Source of the DNA: Gongronella butleri
Taxonomy: Eukaryota > Mucoromycota > Mucoromycetes > Mucorales > Cunninghamellaceae
Assembly (NCBI GenBank): GCA_025201375.1
Contig: JAIWZP010000031.1
Location: 62,001-126,000, forward strand
Direction: 5' to 3'
DNA length: 64,000 nt
Made by a program: the position numbers and the translations under genes. Positions 11,595 to 23,177 of this stretch are shown piece after piece. Numbering within the stretch: the first letter of the stretch is position 1; each line of letters opens with the position of its first letter. Below the pieces are notes generated by a model. The model had not been told where the DNA came from, searched no databases, and saw nothing but the letters and a program-made list of their open reading frames with translations.

Positions 11595-12600
11595 ACGAAC
11601 ACCTTCCTTTCCTTTTTTTTCCCCCTTTTTTCGTGCAATTTTTTTTCTCCCCTCTTGCGGTGGGAAAAAAGCCCAATTTGCCTTGACTCATCTGGTGCTT
11701 AGAAATAGCCGGGCCCATGGTCTTTTCCCCTTTTTTTTTGATCAGGCACTGTTTCTGCTTCGTCATGGTGCGCATCCTTTTTTATTCTTCTTTTTATTCT
11801 TTTAAAGCGATTCCCTGCGACAAACGAGCGACAAATCAATATGAATTATAAAAAAAAAAAGCTTGTTTATCCTCTGACTTTTTTTGAGTTTCGGCGGGAC
11901 AGGATGAATATGCCCCCGCGAAGCGGGTTGATGCTTTTGTGTGGGCACATCCAAGAGGGTGGGAGCTTAATTTTTCGTCATCCATGGCGCCCTCGAGCGA
12001 CTTTTGGCTTGACAAGAACCTTACTTTTTGGTGGTGGGTGCGGCGTATGCGTTGCCAAGGACGGCGATCCCAGACCATTGGGTTCACACTGCGCAAAAAC
12101 ACAAAAACGTGAGAACAAATTGCGGGGAAATCGCGTCCCACAGCTTGCGAGACCCGATTAAGAGCGGGAAAAGTAAAGCCGACGTATCAGGATCATCGCA
12201 AAAGGGGGAGGGGGGCACTTCTGCCCTGACCCGCCCGCAGTTCGCATCACGCGCTCTAAAAATTAAAAAAAGAGCCATGAGCCCCATTTTCACCTCAAAC
12301 TGAGTATCATACAGCCATCCGCTTTGAAAATAGGCACAAGATATTGATGCTCAGGATCATTGCCCGAGAGGACCAAGATTCGTCGTGAATTGGGCGCGTG
12401 AAAACGTGAAAACACAAAATCAAAAAAAAAATCGCTAAAAAAAATTAGGACCATCGCAGTGCTTGCTTATACTTGTATTCATTCGAACCGCTTCGTCTGT
12501 CTGCTGCTAGTGTACAAGTTTCAAGGCAAACGATCCACGGAATCAATCGTGAGCGCATCTCCAAGCTTTAGCCTCCTGGGATGAGCTCGCAAACAAAAAA
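11595..12600. other. Intergenic, no gene seen
   Basis: About 1 kb after the GSKIP-like gene. I found no splice-compatible coding exons on either strand, no tRNA-like cloverleaf and no repeat shared with the rest of the window. Confidence 0.5.
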
Positions 12601-13155
12601 GCGAAAAAATATTGTATCATACTGTAAGTCTCCCGATCTGCGACAATATTATGATACAGTACACGTATGATGAAGTGCGCCGAGAAACCACACACCGGAA
12701 TGGCGAAAATGAGGGTGTCACAACTTGCTCGCTCGTTGATGAGCAATAACAAGTAATTAAAATAATTTTAATATGCAACGTGAACAACGCCACACGAACG
12801 TGTCGTCTTGACACAGATACACGCCCATTACTAGTAGCAAGACATGGTTCGTGTTCACGAATGAAATTGATATGTGTGACGAACAGATACTGTATCATAC
12901 CAGTGCGCGTTTGACGCGGCTTATCACGAACGACGCGTCGAGGCTGACCACCCGCAAACAGATTGTTCGCGTCAATTATTCTGCCTGGACTCCTTTTTTG
13001 CAGTGATCATCGATATCATACAACAGTATGCATGTACGCAAAAATTCATACTCTTTCTTAGGATACTGTACGCGTTTTAATGATCTGCAGCCAGTTTTCA
13101 TTGAGTTACGTAGCCTTGTGTCATACCGTATGACTGTGATAGCGAAAATACAGAG

Positions 13156-13732
13156 TAGGGATGTATTTCAAACATTTGTTTGAAAGCTTGCTTGTTTCGT
13201 TGTTTGAAAAAGCTTGCTTGGTTTGATTCAAGCTCAAACATGCAAAATTTTATCTCAATCAAGCTCAAGCTTTTTTTTGGTGTTTGAAAAAGCTTGAAAG
13301 CTTGAAAAAAATAATGAAGAAGGTACGTACAGTATAATACCTAGCTATCATATGCTCTGAATTTTCATCATTTTGGTGGCGTGTTCTTCAATTTTTTCTT
13401 GAGACTTTTTTGCATTTCCAAGCTTTCGGACAAGCTTTTTCAATCAAACTCGGCTTGAAGCTTGATGAGCTTGCTTGAAGGTTGATTTGTCCTTTACTGT
13501 ATGAGGAATTTCACAGGAAGATCACAGATCTTGATGTTGTTCAGCATGAATGAGTGATCATGATGTACAAAAATATTTATTTATTTTCAAGCTTTTTCAA
13601 GCTTTTCAATCCAGCTCGAAAGATCCGATTTCAAACGAGCTCAAACAGCTTTTTTTCAAACAAGCTCAAAAAACATACTGTACAGCTGCTTAGAGTGAGC
13701 TTGAATTTGTTTGAAATACATCATCCTCCCTA
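13156..13732. mobile_element. Short element with TAGGG ends and AAGCTTG internal repeats
   Basis: 577 bp beginning TAGGGATGTATTTCAAAC and ending, on the opposite strand, TAGGGAGGATGATGTATTTC. The interior is packed with CAAGCTT/AAGCTTG and GTTTGAAA/TTTCAAAC in both orientations. TAGGGATG ends resemble Ac-like hAT transposons, whose transposases also bind clustered subterminal repeats. It is too short to code for a transposase, so a non-autonomous (MITE-like) element is inferred. I see no clean 8-bp target duplication at the flanks. Confidence 0.6.
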
Positions 13733-13887
13733 GTTTTTTATCATACTTCAGAGCAGATGTAGATGGCATTTTACGGTACTGTACTGTACGTACGCCAAGA
13801 AGCTAGCCAGTGTCACGGCCCAGCTCGTGTCGAGTGGCAAACGTGCGCAAAAAGCGCGTGAGCCGACGCGCTCGGAGCCATTGACGC

Positions 13888-13889
<2 letters not shown>

Positions 13890-13928
<39 letters not shown>
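13890..13928. repeat. Poly(A) run
   Basis: A run of 39 A (length as given in the sequence), 158 bp after the first TAGGG-ended element. It could be a simple repeat or the remnant of a retroposed tail. Length may be affected by sequencing error. Confidence 0.8.
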
Positions 13929-13930
<2 letters not shown>

Positions 13931-15846
13931 AAGAAAAAATTGACACACGACCAGATCATCCTCATTTACATTTAACAAGAATCGTGTGCATCTGTACTCG
14001 TGCCTGGCCAAGACGCGCATGGCGTGGCAAGGCAAACATTTGAATCAATCAAGAAAAAGGAAAAGGAAACAAGTCTTACAAACAATCAAAATATACGAGT
14101 CAAGATCAAGCACTAGCCCACTTAGTCAAAGGGCACGTGTACCCCGACCTGGGTCTAGCCAATGGCGTGCAAGGCGCGACATTGGCGGCAAAAAAAAAAA
14201 AAAAAAAGAAACGGAAAGAAAAGCAACGAAATGTGCAAGTGAAGCAAATGCAGCGACCCCCGCACACGCGCACCTGACCCGCCTGGCTGGCCCACCTTGA
14301 AGTCTCGGATACACCAATTATGGACATCAGCCGATTTTGCAGATGATCCTCGGATCGATGGAAAATCGCGCTGCCAAAAGCTTATTTATTTATTTTTTTT
14401 TGACAAACGCATGGTGACCAGCATGATTCAATTGGGACACTCGATTATTTCCTTCTTTTATTACGCCCAGGTCACATTGTGTGATGGGAATGCACCTATG
14501 GGTTCTCGCCTCATCCTCTCACAAGTGATGAATGGTCCATTTGTCTAATAATCTTTGAAAAAAATACTCAAACAAGCGCCGGAGCACCTCGCAGCATCAC
14601 CAATTAGGCACCATGTCAATCTTGTGACAATACGGTGTGCCAAGATGTCCAGATCAAGACTCATCCGAAGGGCTGTAAAGAAAATGGAAATGGACAAGTA
14701 TAAAAGAGTCCAATGACAAGATGTTTCTTATTTCTTTTTCTTTACACCAAACATCTCTTTCCATCCCTTTGCCTTTTATTTTTCTTCATACTTCAATTGT
14801 CACATCTTTTTTATTTAATTAAATGTTCTTACACAATTCAAACAATCCTTCGTCTTCCTTGTATGCGCTTCATGCGCTAATGGTGTCGCCCATGGTTGTG
14901 GCGACGCAACCCGCCGCGCCGGGACCTGGCAGCCAGCAATGGACGGGCCCACCTCTTTTTTTCATTTTCGTTGGTGAATGGCGTGTGTTTATTACAGTAT
15001 TACAGTAGTATGATTTGCGTGCTTGCCCGCCAATACGGTACTGTACTGTACAGTACTGTAATGAAATAAACCTGCTGCGTCGTCACGGCGGCATCATACA
15101 TACAGTATGATGGTACTGTAAAGTATTGCCCAATGCTCATCAAGGCGAAGTGGTGAACCCGCCCGATTTTTTGGGCTCGAAAATGCCAAAACAAACTCAT
15201 ACAGTATTTACAGAATACTACATATTTTGCATTCATCTGTCCAACTGCCATGCATGGTCGGTCCAGCTCAAAAATACTGTACCTGGAGCTGCATCGAACA
15301 CAGCAGCGCAAAATTTGGAACAAAAAAGCTTAAACCCCCAACAAAGCGCTACGACCACTTCTGAAAAATTCAGGGGTCACTCAGGGGTCACACATTTCAA
15401 TCTCAGAAAATTCCAAATTTGGAAAGTTCGAACTCCGGGTGATCAATGCATCCCAAACAGGTAACTTTGACAATTTGCTATTGGCAGACAAAAGTGGTAC
15501 AGTAGTAGGTCGCCGCAACCAAAGAAAAATGCCCAAAGAGTGACGCATGAACGACGATCGACCGAGAAAAGTGCCTACTTTGGTCAATATTTTTTTATAA
15601 AAATTTAAGGTTTGAAGCTTCCAAATTAATTAAATGCGCGGATTATTATTGCTTGGAATTTTTTTATTTACTGTACATATTTACAGTAGGTATTTATTTT
15701 GCATATTTTTTTTGTGTGCTGACTGCTGATGAGTGGTGGTGGTCGGCATGTCGTCGCTCGGCAGGCTGGTGAAATCTGAAATGACCGATGCAAGCAAAAT
15801 TTTCAAACGCAAGCTAGCGCGCTGCAAGTCATCCCATTTACCGGTT

Positions 15847-16419
15847 TAGGGTTGTTGTTATGATAGTTCGAGCGAGCGAGACGAGATTCATCTTGTCTTG
15901 TCTCGTCTCGAGCGACAAAATTTTGGGTCATCTCATCGTCGATCTCGAACGAGATTCTCGTCTGGTCGAGATCGAGCGAGATTCGAGCGAGATTCGAGAA
16001 TGTCACATGACAAAACTCGAGCATTTTTCTTCAAAACTTTGCCTGGTGGAGTGAAAAAAATCCACCAAAAATAGTCGACACAAACACAAGGAGGAGGGTT
16101 AAACCTTTCACACCACCATACGTATCCAGAGTGCCAAGACAAAACTTTTTCCCATTGCACCACAGCACTTAATCTACGTAAAATGCATGTTGCTTGCATG
16201 ATGATTTGATGAAGCATTACGCCTACTATCATAACCTAATTTTTTGTTCGAGATTTGAGCGAGACGAGCGAGATTCTACTGTACGTTCATATTGTCGATC
16301 GAGACGAGCGAGATTCAAGTCGTCTCGATCGTCTCGCTCGATCTCGTCTCGAAACCTCGAGAAGAAGATTTTCAAGCGAGATTCTCGATTTATGATACTG
16401 TATGATAACATCATCCCTA
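15847..16419. mobile_element. Short element with TAGGG ends and CGAGCGAGATTC internal repeats
   Basis: 573 bp beginning TAGGGTTGTTGTTATGATA and ending, on the opposite strand, TAGGGATGATGTTATCATA: an imperfect terminal inverted repeat of about 19 bp. The interior repeats GAGCGAGATTC, GTCTCGTCTCGA and their complements many times. The size and end sequence match the element at 13156-13732, but the internal motif is entirely different. Non-autonomous hAT-like element inferred; no target-site duplication is obvious. Confidence 0.6.
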
Positions 16420-16724
16420 GTCAAAAGCATCGTGGGTTGCTTGCCCAATCAATTATTGCTATGATAAGAAGAAGAACATCGAGGTCAGATTGAAAATTTC
16501 TGAATAATGTTGTTTGAACAACGCACGGCTTTCACAAGCGTACACACGTACAGTATCACAGGTACAGTACTGTATGTACAACAGTGCGTACAAACTGCAA
16601 AGGTCACGCATCGGGCAAACAGACATTCTAGAAATGACGTCCGAGCCTGTTGTCTCTTTTGAATGGTGCCAGCAGTTTCATCTTGATCCACGAAATACTG
16701 TATTTCGAGAGGTCATACAGTAGG

Positions 16725-16766
16725 TACTGTATCATACGTACTGTATCATACGTACTGTATCATACT
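16725..16766. repeat. Three tandem copies of a 14-bp TACTGTATCATACG unit
   Basis: Units at 16725-16738, 16739-16752 and 16753-16766, the last ending TG in place of G. This is the same motif dispersed through 12.6-16.9 kb, here locally amplified. Confidence 0.85.
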
Positions 16767-16955
16767 GAATTTCTGAAAATATCATAAAGATTTCGTTCGC
16801 AATTGCCGCGACGCGTCTTTGAACGCATCATGCAACTTGAGAATCAGAGGCGAGCTACTGTATGGATTACAGTATTGTTTATTTATTTTTGTTATCCCTA
16901 ATAAGAATGAGTGGGAAATGCAGAAAAAAAAAAGGAGATGATGAAATTGTTGTGT

Positions 16956-19177
16956 CTAGACAAAGCAGGACGCTGTGCCAATGATGGCCATGGAAATGCA
17001 GGCAAACAAGAGGGCGTACAGGAGCATGGTGTGGGAGAGCGTGAGGGAGCCATGGAAAAGTCGGAGGTAGCATAGGATGGGGAAGATGCCTGAAATTAGG
17101 AACGAGAAAAATGCGCCAAGCAGGGACATGACGCGGTCAAAGTCGGGAATCATGTAGGCAAGGCCGACGACAATGGCGCTGAGGACAATGCGCGTGAGCC
17201 ATTGGAGCACGCGGTGCTGCGCGTGGTGCTTTGGCTCGATCAAATAGGCTGCATCAGTGTCGGCGCCGTTGATGACGCGTGTCAGCCAGGGGATCAAAGA
17301 ATTCTCCACGGTGGTGATCACAGGGTTGAGGGTCAGGCCGTACTTGCTGATGGGATTGAGCGCAATGAGCACGAGCAGCCCATGGTTGAGTGCGCGGTTG
17401 TATGACGGCACCGACACGAGGTTCTGCGTGATCTCGGCCATGGTCGTCGAGCCAAACATGCGATAGCCACCGGCAGCAACGCCAAAGTACAGAATGGCCG
17501 TCGTAATATAGGTGAGGTCGACCATGGCAGGGTAGCGCGATGGACGCGCCATGTCGCGATAAATCGTGGGGAACACGGCGTGACCCGCAAAGCCGCCCAT
17601 GACCAGGCCAAAACTCTTTGCAATCAGCCATGGATCAGAGGGCCAAATCTCCGTGTCCTATGAAGGAAAGAAAAAAAACAAGGTTGGTGCTCCACTTTTT
17701 GCGGGATGACGTCTGTTCGCCTTCCGTCACACATAACCCCGCCTTTCTTTTTTTTTTTTTTCGCACGCCTGAACTTACAGCCGCTTGCCATAGGGAGCCA
17801 GGGGCATCACGTTTGGAGAAGCCATCGATGAGCAGAACCACAAGCACGCAGACGGCGCTCAAGATGCCAATGAGACTGGTATAGGCGAGATGGCGCACAG
17901 GCAAAAAGAGCATCGGCGTCAAAATCACAAAGCAGAGCAATTTGATCCACAAGGCATCGGTGCCCGGCGGCAGCATCACCTCCAGACCGTCAGCAAGCAA
18001 GACCACCAATGCAACACTGATAATCCGTGAGAAAAAAAAAAATAAAAAAGAAGCGTGATGAGCGGATGTGATGGCCAATTGACAGGTACAAGGTGCGGAG
18101 ATTGCAACCTTGTGCTTTTCTTCTTACGTGGCGGTAATGAGCTCAATGACAAAAAGAAAAGAGATGGGTATTTTGCCATTGAAAGCGAGATGGCCAATGT
18201 CGCCATAAGTCACGCAGTCTGGGAACATGCGCAAGCACTGGCCAAGCAGCTTGGCAGAGTAATTGGTGATGCCCAAGCAAAACGTGAAGAGAATGATCCC
18301 AATGATCCAGCCCGTGTACTTTGTAAGAACAAAAAAAAAAAAAAATGAGGCCATGTCGCATGTTTGTTGCCATTGTGGCACGAATCCATTCTTCCCCCCG
18401 TGCTTTTAGCTGCCCCAATTCACATCCTTGTTACCTTGAATCCCAATGGAAGCGCTAGGATGCCCACGCCCGCGAGAATGTTGATGGAATTAAACACAGA
18501 TTGCGTAAATGACGATTTCTTGGGATCCAGGAGACACACAGAGCTTTGACCAGTGGAAACCTTATCGACGGGTGTGTAACCAAGCAAGGACGACCTTTCA
18601 TGGGCCGGCGGAGCGCCAATGGCATTTGGCGGGTGGTATTCATACACAGACCTGGGGGAGAAAGAAAAAAAATGGGGAAAAACATGAGCCAAATGCGCTA
18701 TTGAGGCAAATTGAGCTTTGTTTGTGGGCGAGCGCGAATTGCGTGCGCGTGCGCGTGCGCGTTGGAAGAAGAGAGAAAGTGCGAGAAAAAAAAAAAAAAA
18801 AACGAACTTACAAGGTGTCCGTGGATGCAAGTGACCTATGATCAGCGGCAGCATCCTAATTGACGAAAAAGGCAAAGATAAGGTTACGGAGTGTCGTTCA
18901 AAAGTGGGCATCAGTCGATGAAACAACCTTGTTTGGCGTTGTGAGGGGAGGGGGTGTTGGGACGAACTTTTTTTTCTTTTTTTACCTCGACTGTGCGGCA
19001 ACCTGACACATTTTCTGCCATGTACATGAGCGATGTGCGTGAGCACGAGCCGACCCATGATCCTACACGATCCGACATGGATTCAGGCAGCGAGCCAGGC
19101 ACCATGTCCGACGACCCATATTGCGTGGGATGCAAATTGGGCAAATCGCCACGCTCCATGCTGTTGGGAATATTCAT
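16956..19177 (-). CDS. Vacuolar amino-acid transporter, AVT1-like (AAAP family)
   Basis: Six exons: 19177-18986, 18855-18812, 18651-18435, 18318-18128, 18016-17779, 17657-16956; 527 aa. A cytosolic Ser/Pro-rich N-terminal region of about 140 aa precedes the family signature SVFNSINILAGVGILALPLGFK (TM1), followed by about ten more hydrophobic segments (for example TGWIIGIILFTFCLGITNYSAK, WIKLLCFVILTPMLFLPV, IVLSAIVVGLAYMIPDF), with VMGGFAGHAVFPTIYRDM typical of AVT1/AVT3-type carriers. The predicted role is proton-coupled amino-acid exchange across the vacuolar membrane. Intron 3 ends in AAAG (18319-18322) and is the only splice that joins LPLGFK to YTGW, which is how the family reads. Ends of the remaining introns are GT-AG. 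Substrate specificity cannot be told from sequence. Confidence 0.92.
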
Positions 19178-19563
19178 TCTTGTGTGATATACAATGAAAA
19201 CAAGAAGGGGGGAGCGACAGGAACAGCAAGGACTCCAAGGGAGGAAACAAAGAAAACGACAAAGAAAAGAAGAAGAATGGAAAAAAGAAAAAAAGGCTTT
19301 TTTATAAAGATCAAAAAAAGGGAGCTGCTGCGTCGGAGCTGCAATTCATCCCTGCTGGGATGAGCGATGTGAAAAAAAATGCTGGATTCGGCATGAAGGC
19401 TTTACCATGGCTGATTCATGCTTGTCGATGACACATCTGTCCCAGGGCGCACAAAAAAAAAAAAAAAAAACCAGCCACGTCTCTTTTTGTCACAGCTTTA
19501 CATTTGGCCTAATACATAATCCAAACTTTTATATTTATAAGCGCGTTTCAATCCAAACTATGC
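19178..19563. other. Intergenic, no gene seen
   Basis: 386 bp between the start of the AVT gene and the 3' end of MED21, both minus strand. It is purine-rich with an A run at about 19451-19470. It probably contains the AVT promoter. Confidence 0.5.
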
Positions 19564-20321
19564 CTATTGTTCATCCGCAATAGTGCGAAGCGTGGTGATG
19601 ACTCGCTGCCTTGCTTCCTCTGCATGAAAAAGTGACTTGGATTAATTTGCGCGTCATAAAAGCACGTTGCAACCCTTTACCAAGCTCCTGCACGGCTGCC
19701 TTGTAAGAATCGTTCTCGTTTTGATTATCCTTCTCCAGCTGCTGCAGCAGTGCAATCTGCATAATGGTGAAAAAGGGGGGCGGATGAGATCATTTTCCCA
19801 ATTTGTGCATCCGAGGCCACCATTGCGACGCCCCATTTCCCATTTACGATGCCCAATTGCTCTTTATCGTACCTGTTCGTCCTCGGTGCGCTCAATGCCA
19901 GGCAAACCTTCTATCAGGGTATCGATTTCTTTCGCTTGTTTCACCAAATCGGCAACGAGTTCCTGTACATTGGCTAAAAAGAGAGTTGAATGACTTAATT
20001 TCTCGATTTTTTCGTCATGTACCTTGGAAAACCTCGGGTGGATCGGCTTGCACTGATTAAAAAAAGCGTGGATGAGCTTGAAAAACGAGCAAATTTGCGA
20101 AAAATAGCGAACCTTTTTGGTTTAAAACGGGTATCTCTGGGTCAAGCTGCACCATGTTTGATTTTTCGTGCACGTAGTATATGCTGTTGGTAAACATGCG
20201 TGCCATCTGGTCAGAGAGTAGAAAAAAAAATACAGCAAAACGTGAGTGACGCGTGGTTTCGCACGCGTAAAAGGCATTTTACTGAGTCAATGGAATCCTG
20301 CAGCTGTGTTAGTCGATCCAT
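19564..20321 (-). CDS. MED21: Mediator subunit MED21 (SRB7)
   Basis: Six short exons: 20321-20283, 20206-20113, 20052-20023, 19973-19873, 19756-19681, 19619-19564; 131 aa. The spliced protein reads MDRLTQLQDSIDS at the start, then MARMFTNSIYYVHEKS, NVQELVADLVKQAKEIDTLI, a LPGIERTEDEQ turn and a long C-terminal coiled coil ending LRTIADEQ, which is the full MED21 pattern (human 144 aa). MED21 pairs with MED7 in the Mediator middle module, bridging activators and RNA polymerase II. All five introns are GT-AG and 55-85 nt. The fifth donor lies inside what would otherwise be an open frame (GAGCTTG|gtaaag); only splicing there gives the conserved coiled-coil end. Confidence 0.93.
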
Positions 20322-21110
20322 GGGTGGCAGGGGAGTAAAGCGAACGAAAAGAGGAAGAAAGAACAGCGGAAAAAGATGAGAGATGAGGGAAAAAGATCGT
20401 CGAAAGGCGGAATTCCAAAATCGGGTCCGGCGGGTGGCCACGCGTTGCCATGGCACCAAATGGAATCGCTATTTTTCTCGTGATTTTGAAGGAATTGTAT
20501 CGCTAAATTCATCCAGTGCATTGCGTGGCGTCCCGTGGCCTCCATGTCATGCGTCTAGGGCCCATCCAGGGTCTCAATATGATGTAAAAAGGGGCGACCA
20601 CGACGAAAAACTGCTGTTTGTGACTCCCTGAAGAGCCCACTTGAGATTTAAAACACCGCCCGCAAACGAAAAAAGGCCAATCCCGCTCGTCTTGGCTGGT
20701 TTCTTTGTGTTTTGCTTTTCCTCCCTTTTTTTTTTTTTTTCTTCTTTTCTCTCTTTTTTTTCTTCTCTTTTCACCAAGCTTTGGCTGAAGTGTGCTTTTC
20801 TGTCTCCCTTCTTCCTCCCTTCCGTCCCCCCTTCCCCTTCCAGTAGCTATTTATTATTGCTGCCATCCCCTTTTCCTTTGGGTTGCTCATCATCTTTGTC
20901 CTTTTGTGAACCGCCCGCCTTTTTTTTTTTTTTTCTCGCCAGCCATCTTTCTGTGCTCTTTTTTTGTTTCCCATCCCTCTTTGTATTTACTCATCTGTAA
21001 GCCGCCGCGCACTGCATTCGCCCTGTCGCTGTTGCTCATCCCTCTTTTTTCTTGATTTTTCTTATACAGCCCCCTTCCGACACGACTTTTTCTATTGAAT
21101 CTCTCTCACT
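20322..21110. promoter_or_regulatory. Divergent intergenic region, MED21 / PP1
   Basis: 789 bp between the divergent starts of MED21 and PP1. The PP1-proximal 400 bp is a strong CT-rich tract (about 20700-21060) with several T runs, typical of highly expressed fungal genes. A TATACAGCCCCC sequence near 21064 could be a 5' UTR splice acceptor. No coding exon is seen. Confidence 0.5.
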
Positions 21111-22507
<1,397 letters not shown>

Positions 22508-22911
22508 TTTCCCCCTCTTTTGCCCACCCACGCGCCAATTCATTCTTCCCACCCCCAATTCCCTCCAATTGCTCCCAATTGCTCACCTAGTCGTATTTTT
22601 TTTTTTTTCCTAGTGACAGCCATGATTTTTCGCCACCATCTCTTACCCAGCCTCTCCTCGCCCCTTGCCATTCACTCTTCTCTTTCAACCTCTTCACACC
22701 GGACTGCTCTTTATAAACTTACGTCTATTCCTTTGTGCTTTTTTTTTTGTTTTCACCTTGACCTCTCTTTGACCACCTCTTTTTTTTTCTTTTTCATCAC
22801 ATCCGGAATACCTCGTCGAATTTTTCTCGCTCTTTCTCGCTTTTTTTCTTTCTGTTGGCGGCTTTTTTCTCCCCCCTCCACTTTTTGTCGCTTCCCTCTC
22901 TGATCGCATTG

Positions 22912-22917
22912 AATAAA
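22912..22917 (+). promoter_or_regulatory. AATAAA poly(A) signal, PP1 gene
   Basis: Canonical hexamer about 400 nt after the first stop (about 300 nt after the alternative stop). It lies just before the convergent CTI6-like gene, so it plausibly ends the PP1 transcript. Confidence 0.4.
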
Positions 22918-23177
22918 AAATACTCGTAAAAAGGGGCTGTATGGTTCATTTTAATTTGATTTCATTGTGTGAGGAGACAAATGGAAAAACGGGAGAAAGG
23001 GCGCGACGAATTGAGCTATGTACAGAAGAAATAGGGACGACGTGGATGAAAAAGAGCAAGGGGGAAAGGGGGGGGAGGGACATTGAGGCGGGGAAACATT
23101 GGGGAGAGGGGAAACGAAAAAAAAAGAAGACAATGCTGAATTGATTGGATTTTTTTTGGGGGGGGTTGTTTGGTTAT

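Larger units (their letters stand above)
12600..16900. repeat. Gene-free tract dense in TACTGTA/TACAGTA motifs
   Basis: No coding exon could be supported over 4.3 kb. The tract is scattered with TACTGTA, TACAGTA, GTATCATAC and their complements, for instance near 12615, 12655, 12890, 13068, 13785, 15040, 15115, 15285, 15670, 16400, 16555 and 16700-16766. Two inverted-ended elements (13156-13732, 15847-16419) lie inside it. The motif is rare in the genic parts of the window and appears again only sparsely in the other repeat regions (about 30890, 31885, 34100, 34630). Confidence 0.65.

Noticed and set aside
14297..14548. 83-aa plus-strand frame in the gene desert
   Set aside because: No homology or domain, passes through T runs, and surrounded by repeats.
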